From: Clusia tigrina
Lineage: Eukaryota > Arthropoda > Insecta > Diptera > Clusiidae
Reading direction: 5' to 3'
Assembly: GCA_920105625.2 (NCBI GenBank)
Contig: OV050030.1
Coordinates: 107,105,698-107,169,697, forward strand
Length of the DNA stretch: 64,000 bases
Shown here piece after piece: positions 45,639-55,676 of the stretch. The position numbers were made by a program, and so were the translations under genes. Every line of letters starts with the position of its first letter. The stretch's first letter is position 1. The notes under the pieces were generated by a model. That model was not told where the DNA came from and made no database searches. It was given only the letters and a program-made list of their open reading frames with translations.

Positions 45639-46128
45639 TCAAATTCGACTTTAGCCATGCAGCGCTGCTCAAGCTCTGGAACAACTACAAACATCGAGAG
45701 GATGCAGTTACTAAATGGATATTGCAAGAAATCAAAAACAAATATATAAATGAATCCCAAATTAACTATGGAAAAGAAAAAGGATTTTTATTTATCGCAT
45801 TACAAGGTACTTGCGAAAATACTACCGATTGTTGGATAGATTCAAAATAATGAATTCTAAATAGTTTTTAACAAATATGATCATATTGATCGAAGAAGAT
45901 GACAATCACAGCCCATCACCCACAAAAGTAGATCGCCCACATCTAAGCTATAATGAGGCATGGTCGCTGTTGAAAAGCAAATTAGCTTCGGAATTAGCCT
46001 TAGGAAAACATAACTCAACTTCTCTTCTTTTCCACGCAGCTGCAGTTTTCGCGAAGAAATCGAAATACAGTGCAAAGGCATTTGTATTGAAGAAAGTTAT
46101 TACCACTGATACAAATGGAGTAAACTAA
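45639..46128 (+). other. Possible host exon pair, unrecognised
   Basis: After the acceptor at 45637-45638 the frame reads KFDFSHAALLKLWNNYKHRE and continues helical and basic to a stop at 45848-45850. A candidate donor AAG|GTACTT sits at 45806. A second open piece, 45877-46128 (another frame), reads HLSYNEAWSLLKSKLASELA and ends TDTNGVN with a TAA. The two could be exons of one gene, but the simplest splice (45805 to 45912) does not keep phase. It does not resemble the TE proteins around it. The island lies between the BEL and LOA insertions. Confidence 0.35.
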
Positions 46129-46189
46129 AAACTTTTAAACCAATTCCTCTTACTCCTGATAAGCGTTAGCTTATTTGCTTAAAAATGGC

Positions 46190-46210
46190 CTAGGTAGGTA
46201 GGTAGGTAGG
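46190..46210 (-). repeat. LOA-like LINE 3' tail, (TACC)n
   Basis: About five units of GGTA on the plus strand (46192-46210) mark the end of the LINE. A short tandem repeat instead of poly(A) is known in several LINE clades. Confidence 0.7.
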
Positions 46211-46296
46211 AGTGTCAGCCTTTGTCGCAAAAAGCACACTTAAGCACATACAATGGCTCGTTGTGGTACCACACTAAGACGACGCGACTCCTCTGT

Positions 46297-47262
46297 CTAG
46301 AATTTTGGGAACCACAGTGATTCCGAAATGAACCTGGCTATGTCCTTAATGTTGATGGAAGATAGTTCGGTTAAGGAAGTGAAGAAAGGTGAGCCTAGGA
46401 ATTTTAATCTTCGCCTGGCCAGGGCTGGGCACTGACACATGAGATGAAGTACTGTTTCTTCCTCCTCCTCAGAGCCACAGCTGCGACAGAAGTCGTTATA
46501 GGGCAGTGCTAGTCTTTCAGCATGTTTTCCGATCAGACAGTGTCCCGTGAGCACATTTATTATAGTGCCGATGGAGTTCTTGCTAATATTGAGTAGCTGA
46601 CTAGTACGCCTAATGTCGATAGTGCTCCAGGTTTGTCTGGCAATACTACAGGTATGTTCATTTACCCAGGCTTTTTTAGCTGCCTCAAGGTAGTCATGTT
46701 TGACCGTGGCCAGTGGGACACCTACATCAAAAGAGGGGGAGATGTCAGGGAGCAGCGTACCTATTTTGGCCAATTCATCGGCCTCGCAGTTTCCTAGAAT
46801 GTCGCTATGTCCAGGCACCCAGCATATGTGAACCTGTGAGTTACCTGAGACGACGTTCAGGGAGGAACGGCAATCGAGTACAAGCTTAGAGGTAGTGAAT
46901 ACACCAGCCAGTGACTTGATTGCCGCCTGACTGTCCGTGAATATGCGTATCATCACATCGCATACTTCATTGCGAATAAGCCACTTGGACGCTTGGAATA
47001 TTGCCATTACTTCCGCCTGAAAGACGCTGCAATGGTCAGGGAGACGATAGGAGAGCTTGATCTCAAGTTTTCTGGAGAAGATGTCGCAACCGACCTTTTT
47101 CTCCAGTTTGGAGCCATCCGTAAATATGTCAATGGAACTACCAGTGACCACTAAATTGTTGGACCATTCCTCTCTATTTGGAATGTAAGTGTCGAACCCG
47201 TAGTTTAGATTAGGTGTAGAGCACATATAGTCCACGTCCGTCTGTACGGGCGTGTCCTGCAT
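46297..47262 (-). pseudogene. LOA-like RNase H and C-terminal zinc domain
   Basis: A 321-residue open frame in the reverse transcriptase frame after the TAA. RNase H motifs: IDIFTDGSKL (first aspartate), VFQAEVMAI (glutamate), IRIFTDSQAAI (second aspartate) and ICWVPGHSDILGNCEADELA (final aspartate). The catalytic set is complete. The end carries a cysteine-histidine cluster, FCRSCGSEEEEETVLHLMC, common at the end of this LINE group. It would degrade the RNA strand during second-strand synthesis. Confidence 0.92.
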
Positions 47263-47343
47263 CAGAATATTGGCGTGGCCCAGGTTCAGCCTAGTCCAGC
47301 GCGATATAGCATTGAGTCTGGTTGCCGAGCATTTTGCTTGTTA

Positions 47344-48302
47344 CCTGACCAGAAGCCTAGTGGGCAACCAATGTAGGAATGCAAATAGAGCTTTGGTAGG
47401 GGTGGTACGCAGAGCCCCTGTTATCAGAACCACTGCTGTTCTTCTAACGTTGTCAAGAGGTTTTAGGTTCACCGCCTTGTCAGTTGCAGGCCACCAGAAG
47501 ACAGCGCCGTAGAGACAGTACGGCTCAACCACCGCCGCATAGAGCCAGGACATGATTCGAGGTTGGACGCCCCATGTTGTTCCCATGGATCTCTTGCAAC
47601 AGTACAGAGCACACGTGGCTTTCCGCACCCTCTCCGCCAAATTTGCTTTCCAATGGAGCTTAGAGTCCAGGATCAGACCTAGGTACTTGACGCTATTGCT
47701 TAGGCTACGCGAGTGCCCATTAAGTTTGGGTAAGTCAAAACTCGGTATTTTGTGCTTCCGGGTGAAGAGCATAACCTCAGTTTTGGAAGGGTTGACATCG
47801 AGGCCAACTTCACCATTGGGACAAAATACTAAGAGTATAGCTTAGCTTTTCTGATACGGTTGAAAGATACTTGCCGGAAACAGAAATAGCAATGTCGTCC
47901 GCATAAGCTATAGTGTTACAGCCGGTCTGGTCTAATCTCATTAGTAGTGTGTTCACCGTCAGATTCCAGATGAGGGGTGAGAGCACACCGCCCTGTGGAA
48001 TACCTCTCTTGACTGTCCTTTTAGCATGCGCGTTTCCTATTGAGGAGCTAATGACGCGTATTTTCAGTAGCTGTTCGATGAACCTAACCAGGCTAGGGTC
48101 CAGGTTTAGGTTTACTAAGCATTGAATTATGGCGGAGGGACAAATATTGTTGAATGCCCCTTCTATGTCGAGAAATACTGCAAGAGTATATTCTTTGTTG
48201 GCGAGAGATTTCTCTACTTGCTCAATGAGCACATGAAGCGCTGTTTCCACAGACTTGCGTTTAGTATAGGCATGTTGTGATTTGGATAGGCACGTGAAAT
48301 TA
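47344..48302 (-). pseudogene. LOA-like reverse transcriptase, main part
   Basis: Continues the reading from IRSSI at 60012 with SKSQHAYTKRKSVETALHVL. Further motifs: YTLAVFLDIEGAFNNI (about 48195-48150), KRGIPQGGVLSPLIWNL (about 48020-47970) and the catalytic NTIAYADDIAIS (about 47920-47885). A frame change at about 47820 leads to CCKRSMGTTWG and EPYCLYGAVFWWPAT (47772-47341). A TAA at 47341 interrupts it, in frame with the RNase H part below. Confidence 0.9.
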
Positions 48303-48808
48303 TGTTGTGGTATTGTCCTTGTTCGACGGGGGACGTCCTGTCGCGGTTCGCTAGACGCGTATCTGAAAACTTCAAAACCCTAGCGTTTTAAATCAAAACC
48401 AAAACACTTTTCACTTTCAAGATTAAAAGCACAAGCAGATTTATTCTTACGAAAACTAGATCTTATATACTATTTCTTTACATCTATCTCAGTCTGTGAA
48501 CTGACCTTCCTGGTGTTCCAGGTCCGCACCTGCTAATTGGTGTCAGTTGGTCAAGCCAACTGACCTACTTCAAACGTGGCGACGGTGCATTACGCTGCCC
48601 TCGTCGACTCGACTGCGGAACTATAATACCCTAAAAGTTTACATAGTAATATTTCACAAACCATTTTAGCTTAAAATACTTAGACCCTAAAAGTATGTCT
48701 TATTGTTAAACAATTTTAGCACATGCTAATCCAACAGAGTGTTGCATCTATTAGGAGTCGATGCTGTGAGTCAACTACACTTAGGTAGCTTGGTTCTAAC
48801 TCACAACA
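48303..48808 (-). repeat. Endogenous retrovirus 3' LTR
   Basis: 506 bp, TGTTGTG...CACAACA bounded, with longer inverted ends (TGTTGTG/CACAACA). It differs from the other LTR at about five sites. Confidence 0.95.
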
Positions 48809-48824
48809 TCCCTCCCCTCTTTCT
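48809..48824 (-). promoter_or_regulatory. Endogenous retrovirus polypurine tract
   Basis: Minus strand AGAAAGAGGGGAGGGA directly precedes the 3' LTR. A long A-rich (plus-strand T-rich) zone continues to about 49115. Confidence 0.9.
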
Positions 48825-49222
48825 AAAAGAAGTTAGTGCAACTAACTTCTAATGAGAGTTTACAATCATTTCTGCACTTTAAACAATCTGTGAATTTTCT
48901 TAAACCTACAATACATATGTATATATTTTTTTCTTTTTCTTTTTTTTCAAATTCGCCTTATTTTTATATTTTGGGTTCTATTTATTTCCTTTTTTTATTT
49001 TTTTACTTGTTGCTTTCTTATTACTTCTTCTTTTATATTTTTTTCCCCCTCTTTTGTTTTATTTTGTTCTTTTATCTTTCTTTTTTTCTTCTTTTTTTTA
49101 TGTAGTTCTATTACCCTTTTTTATGTTTGGTCGTTCATCGACTCTTTTCTCTCTGGCGTACAATACAATTTACTCCTATACTTAAAATCTTATATTCCAT
49201 TATGATATTTACATCTAAGATC
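48825..49222 (-). other. A-rich region between env and polypurine tract
   Basis: Very T-rich on the plus strand, with no coding potential. It is likely the untranslated 3' region of the retroviral RNA. Confidence 0.6.
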
Positions 49223-51033
49223 TTATGCTACAACCTCTGCTAACTGATGATCCGGTTGTCGGCTGCCGTTGTCGGTATGGTTGTTGTGCTGCGCCGTTGG
49301 TGTGGTTGATTCGAGTCTTTGAAGGGCTGCTACTATCTTGCACCATTTCTTCGAAATGAGAGTCATCACCATCATTATCACCAGGATGAGACCAGCTATA
49401 CTGACTACCCCTCCCTTCATCCAGGTGTGCACTATATCACAGGAATTGGTGAGGTGTGATACCCTTTCAACATCTTCTGCCTCCTTTACCAAGTCGCTGA
49501 TCGCTCTGCTGTTCGTTGTTAGGGTTCTTCGTAGATCCTTGAAATGCATGAGTGAGACTGTGTTCGGTGTTGTGAGAGTATGGCCAGAATCACTTCGTTT
49601 GTGGATTTCCCAGCAGCTCCTGCAGTTTCGTCTTTAAACGGTTTGTTCTCATGACGGACGTTGAGAATTTGTACCGTGACTCTTCTTGACTTTTATGGAC
49701 CAGCATTACTCCTTTGCCAATTACTCTGTAACCAGCTTCGATGGTCATAAACCCGGTGTCCACTAATTCCAAACGTGTGGTTTCATCTGAGCACACTGCC
49801 GTGAAAGTCACCTGGTCGTCAAAATGGTAGAGCCATCTGTTTATGGTTCTGGTAGCTAATAGAATTCCTCCCGTGGCTGGAATGGCTAATCGCGTTGATC
49901 CCGCTCATGCTTCAAGACTTCTATCTCGCTGTAATCGCTTGCTCGAGTAATTACTTTTCCGGGATGATAGCATAAACGTTTTGTTGTGCCCACCTCCCGG
50001 CATTTTCCCTCGTCCTCTATTGACAGGCCGATATAATGCTCTTGTGCCTGGCTTGCTGCTATGTAATCGTATCTCGTCTTCGGCAGCACGCACAAATCTG
50101 GGTTTAGTCTTTTGGGCATAGGGTACACTTTGTGCATCGTAAATAACTCCAATAATGGCACTGGAATCTTAACGGCCACTTTCAAACCGTTCTCCGCCAC
50201 TTCTGAGCGAACCTCGGCTAGTTCATAGAACCGCTCCGGTGCCTCGCTATACCATGAAATTCCTTTCATCGACACTTGTGCCGCTTTGAGTAACTCATCT
50301 GACGTCAGGAACAACGGGTGTAGCTTGCCATGTAACAGATCATCAAGCACTACTATCTCCGTTTGATGTTGGTCCTGGAACCTCAGCATCTCCTTAGAAA
50401 TAACTTTCCCCAACATGAAAGATTCTGCTAAGTTCACTTCTGCTTCCTCATGTCTCTTTCCAATGCCTTCCAACGCCAAGTGCATCTCTTCCAGCTCTTG
50501 GAAAGTCTTATTCACTGCTTCGTGAAGACCCTGATAACCTGCTCTCATCACAGTCACCTCTTTTCCCAGCAATGACAATATCTTTGATTGCTTCTTCTCA
50601 AGGTCCTGTAAGTGACCATAAATTCGATCTGAATCTTGGTGGTCCATTGTACCAATTGCCCATTTGAGAATTTCACCGCCAGCATCTATTACCGACCGGC
50701 GTATTCTCCCTTTCAGAGACAATGTCTTCTCTTTTTCCAAAAATCTTCTCATTATTGTCTCTATTTCCAAAGTCGAAGAATCGCATCTACGTTTTAGCTC
50801 GGTCCCGCTGGCCGCTGCATGCCTCATAACTTCCTGGTTGTCTCCAGCATACCTTTGAACTGTTCCACAATAATCCTCAATTCCGTTCGTGGAAACTCAC
50901 TTACAACCACCCAATAATCTTTGGCGAACCATACATCTCCTGTTTTTTCCAGCAATACATCCGTGTCCGGTAGTTTGTCCAACCGCACTCCTGCACGTAT
51001 CCCGTTGGTAACCGCCATCAACATCACTAACAT
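49223..51033 (-). pseudogene. env: Env glycoprotein (insect F-like type), several frameshifts
   Basis: The envelope type of insect errantiviruses, related to the baculovirus F fusion protein. ATG at 51033 with a hydrophobic signal-like start follows a possible splice acceptor (GGTTATAG, 51037-51038). A frame change near 50830 leads to the long open part 50827-49886, containing a furin-like site (RIRR, about 50700) followed by a small-residue-rich stretch where the fusion peptide is expected. It continues in other frames at 49811-49590 and 49549-49223, where a 19-residue membrane span (VVSIAGLILVIMMVMTLIS) and a basic cytoplasmic tail are seen. At least three frame lesions prevent a complete product. 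Confidence 0.85.
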
Positions 51034-51944
51034 GATCTATAACCGTAAAAATGGTAAAATTTTACACTAAACATACCATACTTCAGAATAAATATACAAT
51101 AATATCTTCATAATCTGCCTATTCTATAATTGAATGCTATATCATTCAATTTTACGTCCACTCGTCTTCTCCCCTTACATTCTTGGATTCGCTACCGCAT
51201 CCTAGAGGAAAAGAGGCTATGTGTTATTATTGCCATATAGGGCATCAGTTTCGCTTCGATTAATTTTCCATGCTCTTTTTCAACACATGAGTTATCACTC
51301 ATTTCAGTTTTGAACCAATTCATTGGTCCTCCGACAAAAACCAGATTGCATAAAAGAATCCAGTTTATGTCAAAACTTCGTCCATTGCATGACTATATCT
51401 TTCATCGCAGTCAATTATTGGATCCAAATTTATCTATAACCTGATATGTATATATCCATTAACGATCGTCTCTTCCTAGATCGTACATGGCTACATACAT
51501 ATATTCAAGGCACTATTTTATCAATTAACCTATACCCATTTTCCTATAATATGCCTTTCTTCATTTATCTACACACTAAATTCCTAATTAATAAACAGAA
51601 AAAAGATTTGTATATTTATATAATCCGCTGCAAAGTCTGCAACCTCCTAAATGCTTATTACCCGTCTTCATATACTTAACTACACAATAAAAATACCTAC
51701 TTGTTCAAATATATATCCGCATACTTACTCTTCACCTAACACCCCATAATTGACATATGATCGTAGGGTGCTCATTCTTCTTTTAGCCGAACCTGCCCAC
51801 TACACTACGACCCGATTATCGCTGGTCGACTTGAGAACATGTCTCAGCACTTTAGCTCAGCTAATTTCGGTTAACTTTTTATGTTATTCTGTTAAAATGT
51901 GCCTTGTTAGCACATTTCCGAAAACAGACCTCTTATTGATTTCC
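51034..51944. other. AT-rich pol-env interval, part 1
   Basis: No retroviral coding sequence on the minus strand. On the plus strand the last part (from 51750) stays open into the ORF at 52005. This is far longer than the short pol-env spacing usual in errantiviruses. Confidence 0.5.
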
Positions 51945-51985
51945 TATAAAACCGTGCTTTTGCACTGTATTCTTCACCAACCACA
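51945..51985 (+). promoter_or_regulatory. Possible promoter of the antisense gene
   Basis: TATAAAA at 51945-51951 is followed by CACAGTTAT at 51982-51990, which resembles a fly initiator. The TATA to initiator distance of about 38 bp is slightly long. It lies 20 bp upstream of the ORF start context. Confidence 0.45.
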
Positions 51986-52004
51986 GTTATCTTCACCAAC
52001 CACC

Positions 52005-52391
52005 ATGAACACCAAACTTGGACATTGCATGTTGGACTTCAAGCAGGTAATCAAAACTCTGCTTGAAGAATCGGTGCCCCTGATACACCCCGCTTGCGCT
52101 GCACTAAGCCTGGAAGAACACCGCCGCCTAATGGATGTACCCCGCGGCTCCTACACACCGACAAACGCCATCCTCAACAACTACCTAAAGGAGATTGATA
52201 ACCAATGGGATTACCCGGAGGCAGTGGAAGCCTGCTGGAAACTCCTGCTTACGTCAAGACTCAACCCGGAAGAACAGGGAGTCGAGAGAGTCCTGGGGCA
52301 ACTCCTAGTTGTGCTGCACCGGGCGCACGAAATGACCGTGCCCGGATTCCCACCCGGGAATCCCATCTTAATTACCAAATTCTACCCCTAA
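52005..52391 (+). CDS. Antisense accessory gene candidate in the retrovirus, unknown function
   Basis: An intact 128-residue ORF on the plus strand, opposite to the retrovirus, between pol and env. ATG 52005 lies in CACCATGA context; an in-frame ATG at 51897 exists, but the TATA box is downstream of it. The gene is clearly more GC-rich than its flanks and has tryptophan, cysteine and charged helices with no low complexity: HPACAALSLEEHRRL, NAILNNYLKEID, YPEAVEACWKLLLTSRL. No signal peptide or membrane span. AATAAA follows at 52406. The helical spacing faintly recalls death-fold (CARD-like) domains, but this is only an impression. It could be a captured host gene. It is more intact than the retroviral genes around it. 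Confidence 0.55.
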   Translation: MNTKLGHCMLDFKQVIKTLLEESVPLIHPACAALSLEEHRRLMDVPRGSYTPTNAILNNYLKEIDNQWDYPEAVEACWKLLLTSRLNPEEQGVERVLGQLLVVLHRAHEMTVPGFPPGNPILITKFYP

Positions 52392-52405
52392 AAAAAAAAA
52401 AATTG

Positions 52406-52425
52406 AATAAACAAAAGAAAATAAA
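52406..52425 (+). terminator. Polyadenylation signals of the antisense gene
   Basis: AATAAA at 52406-52411 and again at 52420-52425, within an A-rich stretch that begins at the stop codon. This suggests a complete mini-gene or an inserted cDNA with its tail. Confidence 0.55.
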
Positions 52426-52439
52426 ATATAAAAAAAAAA

Positions 52440-53088
52440 CTTGATCCTTGACTACTTATTTTGTAATTACCACTCACAGATATCGAGTAAGTATGCCATC
52501 TCTCTCCTAATGCCCTTATGCTCCCTATCCACTAGCGGTTCAATCGCCTGGTCACAATGCTTATGCCTCAAACTGCCGTATGTGTGTATGTATTTAATAT
52601 ACATACATACCCATTCCTCATACCCATTCCTCATAACTAGCATACTTACCTTTTTTTTTAAAAAATATACATTCGTACATTCATTCTTTATCTCATACAC
52701 ATATGTATATAAATATATATACTTACTTCACCAGCAGTTCCGTTCCCTGGCGTTAACGCTCAAGCGTCAAAATTCAGTGCATACACCGCCGTATTTATGT
52801 ACGTACATATTCGAAGTTTAATATTACTTACCCACGACTGTCTTATTATTTTATTTAATTTTTTAATTACGTGCAATGAACCCGTTTATTATTGTAAAAC
52901 AAAAAAATATTTTTCAAACAAAAAACAGATTTTCATTACGTCAATTTTACTTGCCCGAGTTTAAGTGGCACACTTTTACTGGCATTGACTCTGAAAATCG
53001 GCGCTGCGTGTGTTATTTGATACACACACGTACATGTTTACTTGTTACTCTTGTGTTAACATTTGTAAAACACTATTAACACATGTCT
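52440..53088. other. AT-rich pol-env interval, part 2
   Basis: Low-complexity AT sequence with short repeats such as CCCATTCCTCATA (twice, 52610-52635). The plus-strand open frame 52441-52821 has chance-like composition. No retroviral gene. Confidence 0.5.
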
Positions 53089-54400
53089 TTAGTCGCGTGG
53101 TCTAATGTGGAATAATTTCAACAAATTATTATGTAGCTTTTTATTTTTGCCCTTAATCGTTACGACTGTTGTAACTGGGCTTCGGATCTCTGCTACTACA
53201 TACGGACTTATCCACACAGGTGAGAATTTGTTTCTCCTAGCCTGATTCTTCATGAGTACTTGATAACCCACGTTAAAAACGACTGGGTTTAGTACCTTCC
53301 CTGGCTTCCCTGGCTACTCGTTTAGCACAATCCTGGTTTTCTCTGACCAACTCGTGCGCTCGCTGTAGCTGATACTTTTGCACTTTATTCGGGTCATCAG
53401 CATTGTACACTGGCGCACATTTGCGCTTCAGATTTGCTGGCATGTTAAAATCAAACCCGTAGAGCGTCCTAAACGGAGTTTGCTTCGTTGATACATGCAC
53501 AGTATTGTTGTGTACATGCATTGCAGTGGTCAACCATTGATCCCAATTCGAGCCGTCTTCTTTGGCAAAACTGCGCAAGTACTCGGCCAGAGGTCGATGA
53601 CTACGTTCCAGTGAGCCTGTGGATGATATGGTGTTATGTGCAATTTCTTGATTCCCAGCATTTTACACGTTTCTGAGAATAGTTTTGATACAAAATTTGA
53701 ACCATTGTCGGTTATCAAGACCTTAGGTATGTTGTACCGTGCTATAATTTCATCAAAGAATGCTTTGGCTACCGTACCTGCTTCAGCATCGGGTATAGCC
53801 ACGCACGCCATATACTTTGAGAAATCATCTTGGAACGTCAATATGTACTTGTTTCCCGAAACTGTCTCAGGTAGATTACCTACAATATCCATATGAACTT
53901 TATCAAATGGCTGTTTTGGTGTGTCAGTTAACACTATTGGCATCTTTGTCAGCCTTGAACTTTTGTTGGCCTGACATTTTGGACAACTCCTTATATATTT
54001 TTTTATATCTCGGAGTATACCTTTCCATCCGTATACTCGCCTAATTCTGTCATGGGTTTTCCAGAATCCCTGATGTCCACCTAGGGGTGAATCATGAAAA
54101 CCCTTTAACACAGCCTGGATATCTTTTTTATCCTCCAGCCATTCCACACTACTGGCTCTTTGTTCATTAGCAGCGTCACCTGCATTGCTAACATTTCTTG
54201 TTGCATCAATTTTAGCCGCTTGAATTCTCTCGGCCTTCTCCTTATCTGACCGTGCCTTGGCCCTCGTTTGCACTACTCATACCTTCTGTGCCTGCGGTAC
54301 GCTGCTGAGTGCATCCGCATTCAGATTCTTTTTCCCAGGTTTGTATATGATTTCGAAATCATACTCAGACAATTAGTGTCTGAATCTGGCTAGCCTGGGC
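53089..54400 (-). pseudogene. pol: Endogenous retrovirus integrase
   Basis: The zinc domain is HDSPLGGHQGFWKTH with CPKCQ (54120-53960). Core: VHMDIVGNL (first aspartate), LITDNGSNF (second aspartate) and, after a frame change near 53590, NGSLERSHRPL (glutamate). The C-terminal part is read at 53578-53273 (YGFDFNMPANLKRK) and, after another short gap, 53271-53089 (NKFSPVWISPYVVAEI), the usual end of errantivirus integrase. The catalytic residues are all present but not in one frame. Confidence 0.9.
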
Positions 54401-55396
54401 GTCCTAGCAGATATGCCCTAAAATTCTTTGTAGCCCACACTATGGCTAGGGATTCCTTTTCTATTGTGGAGTATCTTTTCTCCGTATCGCTAAGCGCTCT
54501 GCTTGCGAATGCTATTGGGCGGTCATTACCGACTTCCCCTTGTGATAATACTGCCCCTAATGCTTCATTGCTAGCATCAGTGGTCAACAAAAAAGTTTGC
54601 TCAAAGTCGGGTGCGCCAAAATTGGTGGCGAGCTAATTATTTCCTTTAGCCTCTCGAATGCCTGCTGACATCTCTCTGTCCATTTGAACTTTGCTTCTTT
54701 ACGTAGCAACTTATTAACTGGCAACGCAATTCCGGCTAGTCCTTCCACGAACTTCCTATAATAGTTCACTAGTCCTAGGAATGCTTGCACTTCTTTTCTG
54801 TTTCTTGGAACCGCTAAATTTCTAACGCATTCCACCTTCTGCGGGTCAGGCAGTGCTCCTGCCTCTGAGCAACGATGGCCTAAATAAACCACCGCTCTTC
54901 GCAAAAATTGACACTTCTCCGTGTTTAATTTCAAATTGTGTTCTCGTAATTTCTGGAGCACCTTGCACAAGCGTTGCGAATGCTGCTGCAAGTTCTTCCC
55001 ATAAATTACAATGTCATCGAGATACACAAAATAATCTAACCCTTGCAAGCCTGTTAGCACATGGTGCATCAACCGTTGGAAGGTAGCCGGTGGTCCTGTT
55101 AATCCAAACGGCATTCTGTTAAATTCATAATGCCCTAAACCGGTGCTGAATGCGGTTTTCTGCTTATCTTGGGTATCCACCAGAACTTGGTGGTAGCCAC
55201 TCGCTAAATCAAGTGTAGAAAAATATCTACTGTATCCCAATTGATCCAGAATTTCTTCTATCGTTGGTATCGGGAACACCTGCTTGATAGTGGCGTCGTT
55301 CAATTTCCTGAAATCGACGATCATTCTCCACTTATTTTGACCCTGAGCATCTCCCTTCTTTGGTACCAAAATTATTGGTGAGCTCCACATATACAT
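54274..55396 (-). pseudogene. pol: Endogenous retrovirus reverse transcriptase and partial RNase H
   Basis: Open from 55396 to 54584: SSPIILVPKKGDAQGQNKWR, FSTLDLASGYHQV (first aspartate), MPFGLTGPPATFQR and the FVYLDDIVIYG box (about 55030-55000). A frame change then gives RNase H (54590-54390) with [16 protein letters not shown] and [14 protein letters not shown]. The following T-D-H part is deleted: the sequence jumps from YLLGR to LSEYDFEIIYKPG (about 54350). The reverse transcriptase itself is intact, but the N-terminal fingers before SSPII are missing. Confidence 0.9.
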
Positions 55397-55676
55397 CCTC
55401 GTACCACGTACGCGGCGATTGGCCTATACTCTCTAACCTTATTGAAACTTAATCTAAGTACTAGAATCATCACAGTTACCCAAATCAATACGCAATCAAA
55501 AATTTTCTCCCGGAGAGACTCTTGCTCCTGTGTAACATGAACCATTGTTCTTACGTTACTTGGTACGTGGTATTGGAGAGCCTCTTGCTCCTCCTTTTCC
55601 TGGACTGTAATTCCTATATTACCAGTCACACATACCTCCGGCCTAACTGTTACTTCCTTTCTTTTGGCTTTCCAGT
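55397..55676 (-). pseudogene. Gag-pol junction, protease missing
   Basis: Only about 280 bp lie between the gag zinc-knuckle region and the reverse transcriptase. No aspartic protease motif is present. The reading 55629-55372 is not recognised and includes a hydrophobic stretch (VLIWVTVMILVL). A deletion or replacement of the protease and the start of reverse transcriptase is the likely cause. Confidence 0.65.

Larger units (their letters stand above)
46190..48302 (-). mobile_element. LOA-like LINE, 3' half
   Basis: Minus-strand LINE with reverse transcriptase followed by RNase H. Its upstream half continues at 60008-60960, on the other side of the endogenous retrovirus. The target duplication of that retrovirus, ATTA, is at 48299-48302 and 60008-60011. 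The RNase H domain and the sequence style suggest the LOA/R1 group; the exact clade was not tested. Confidence 0.85.

Noticed and set aside
48836..49105. Phenylalanine-rich plus-strand ORF
   Set aside because: Product of the T-rich tract next to the polypurine region; not a gene.
51750..52004. Longer N-terminus for the antisense ORF
   Set aside because: The frame is open upstream, but the TATA box at 51945 lies downstream of the alternative ATG at 51897, and the upstream peptide composition is unlike the main ORF.
52441..52821. 126-codon plus-strand ORF after the antisense gene
   Set aside because: AT-rich, tyrosine- and histidine-heavy composition from TACATA-type repeats; no start context.
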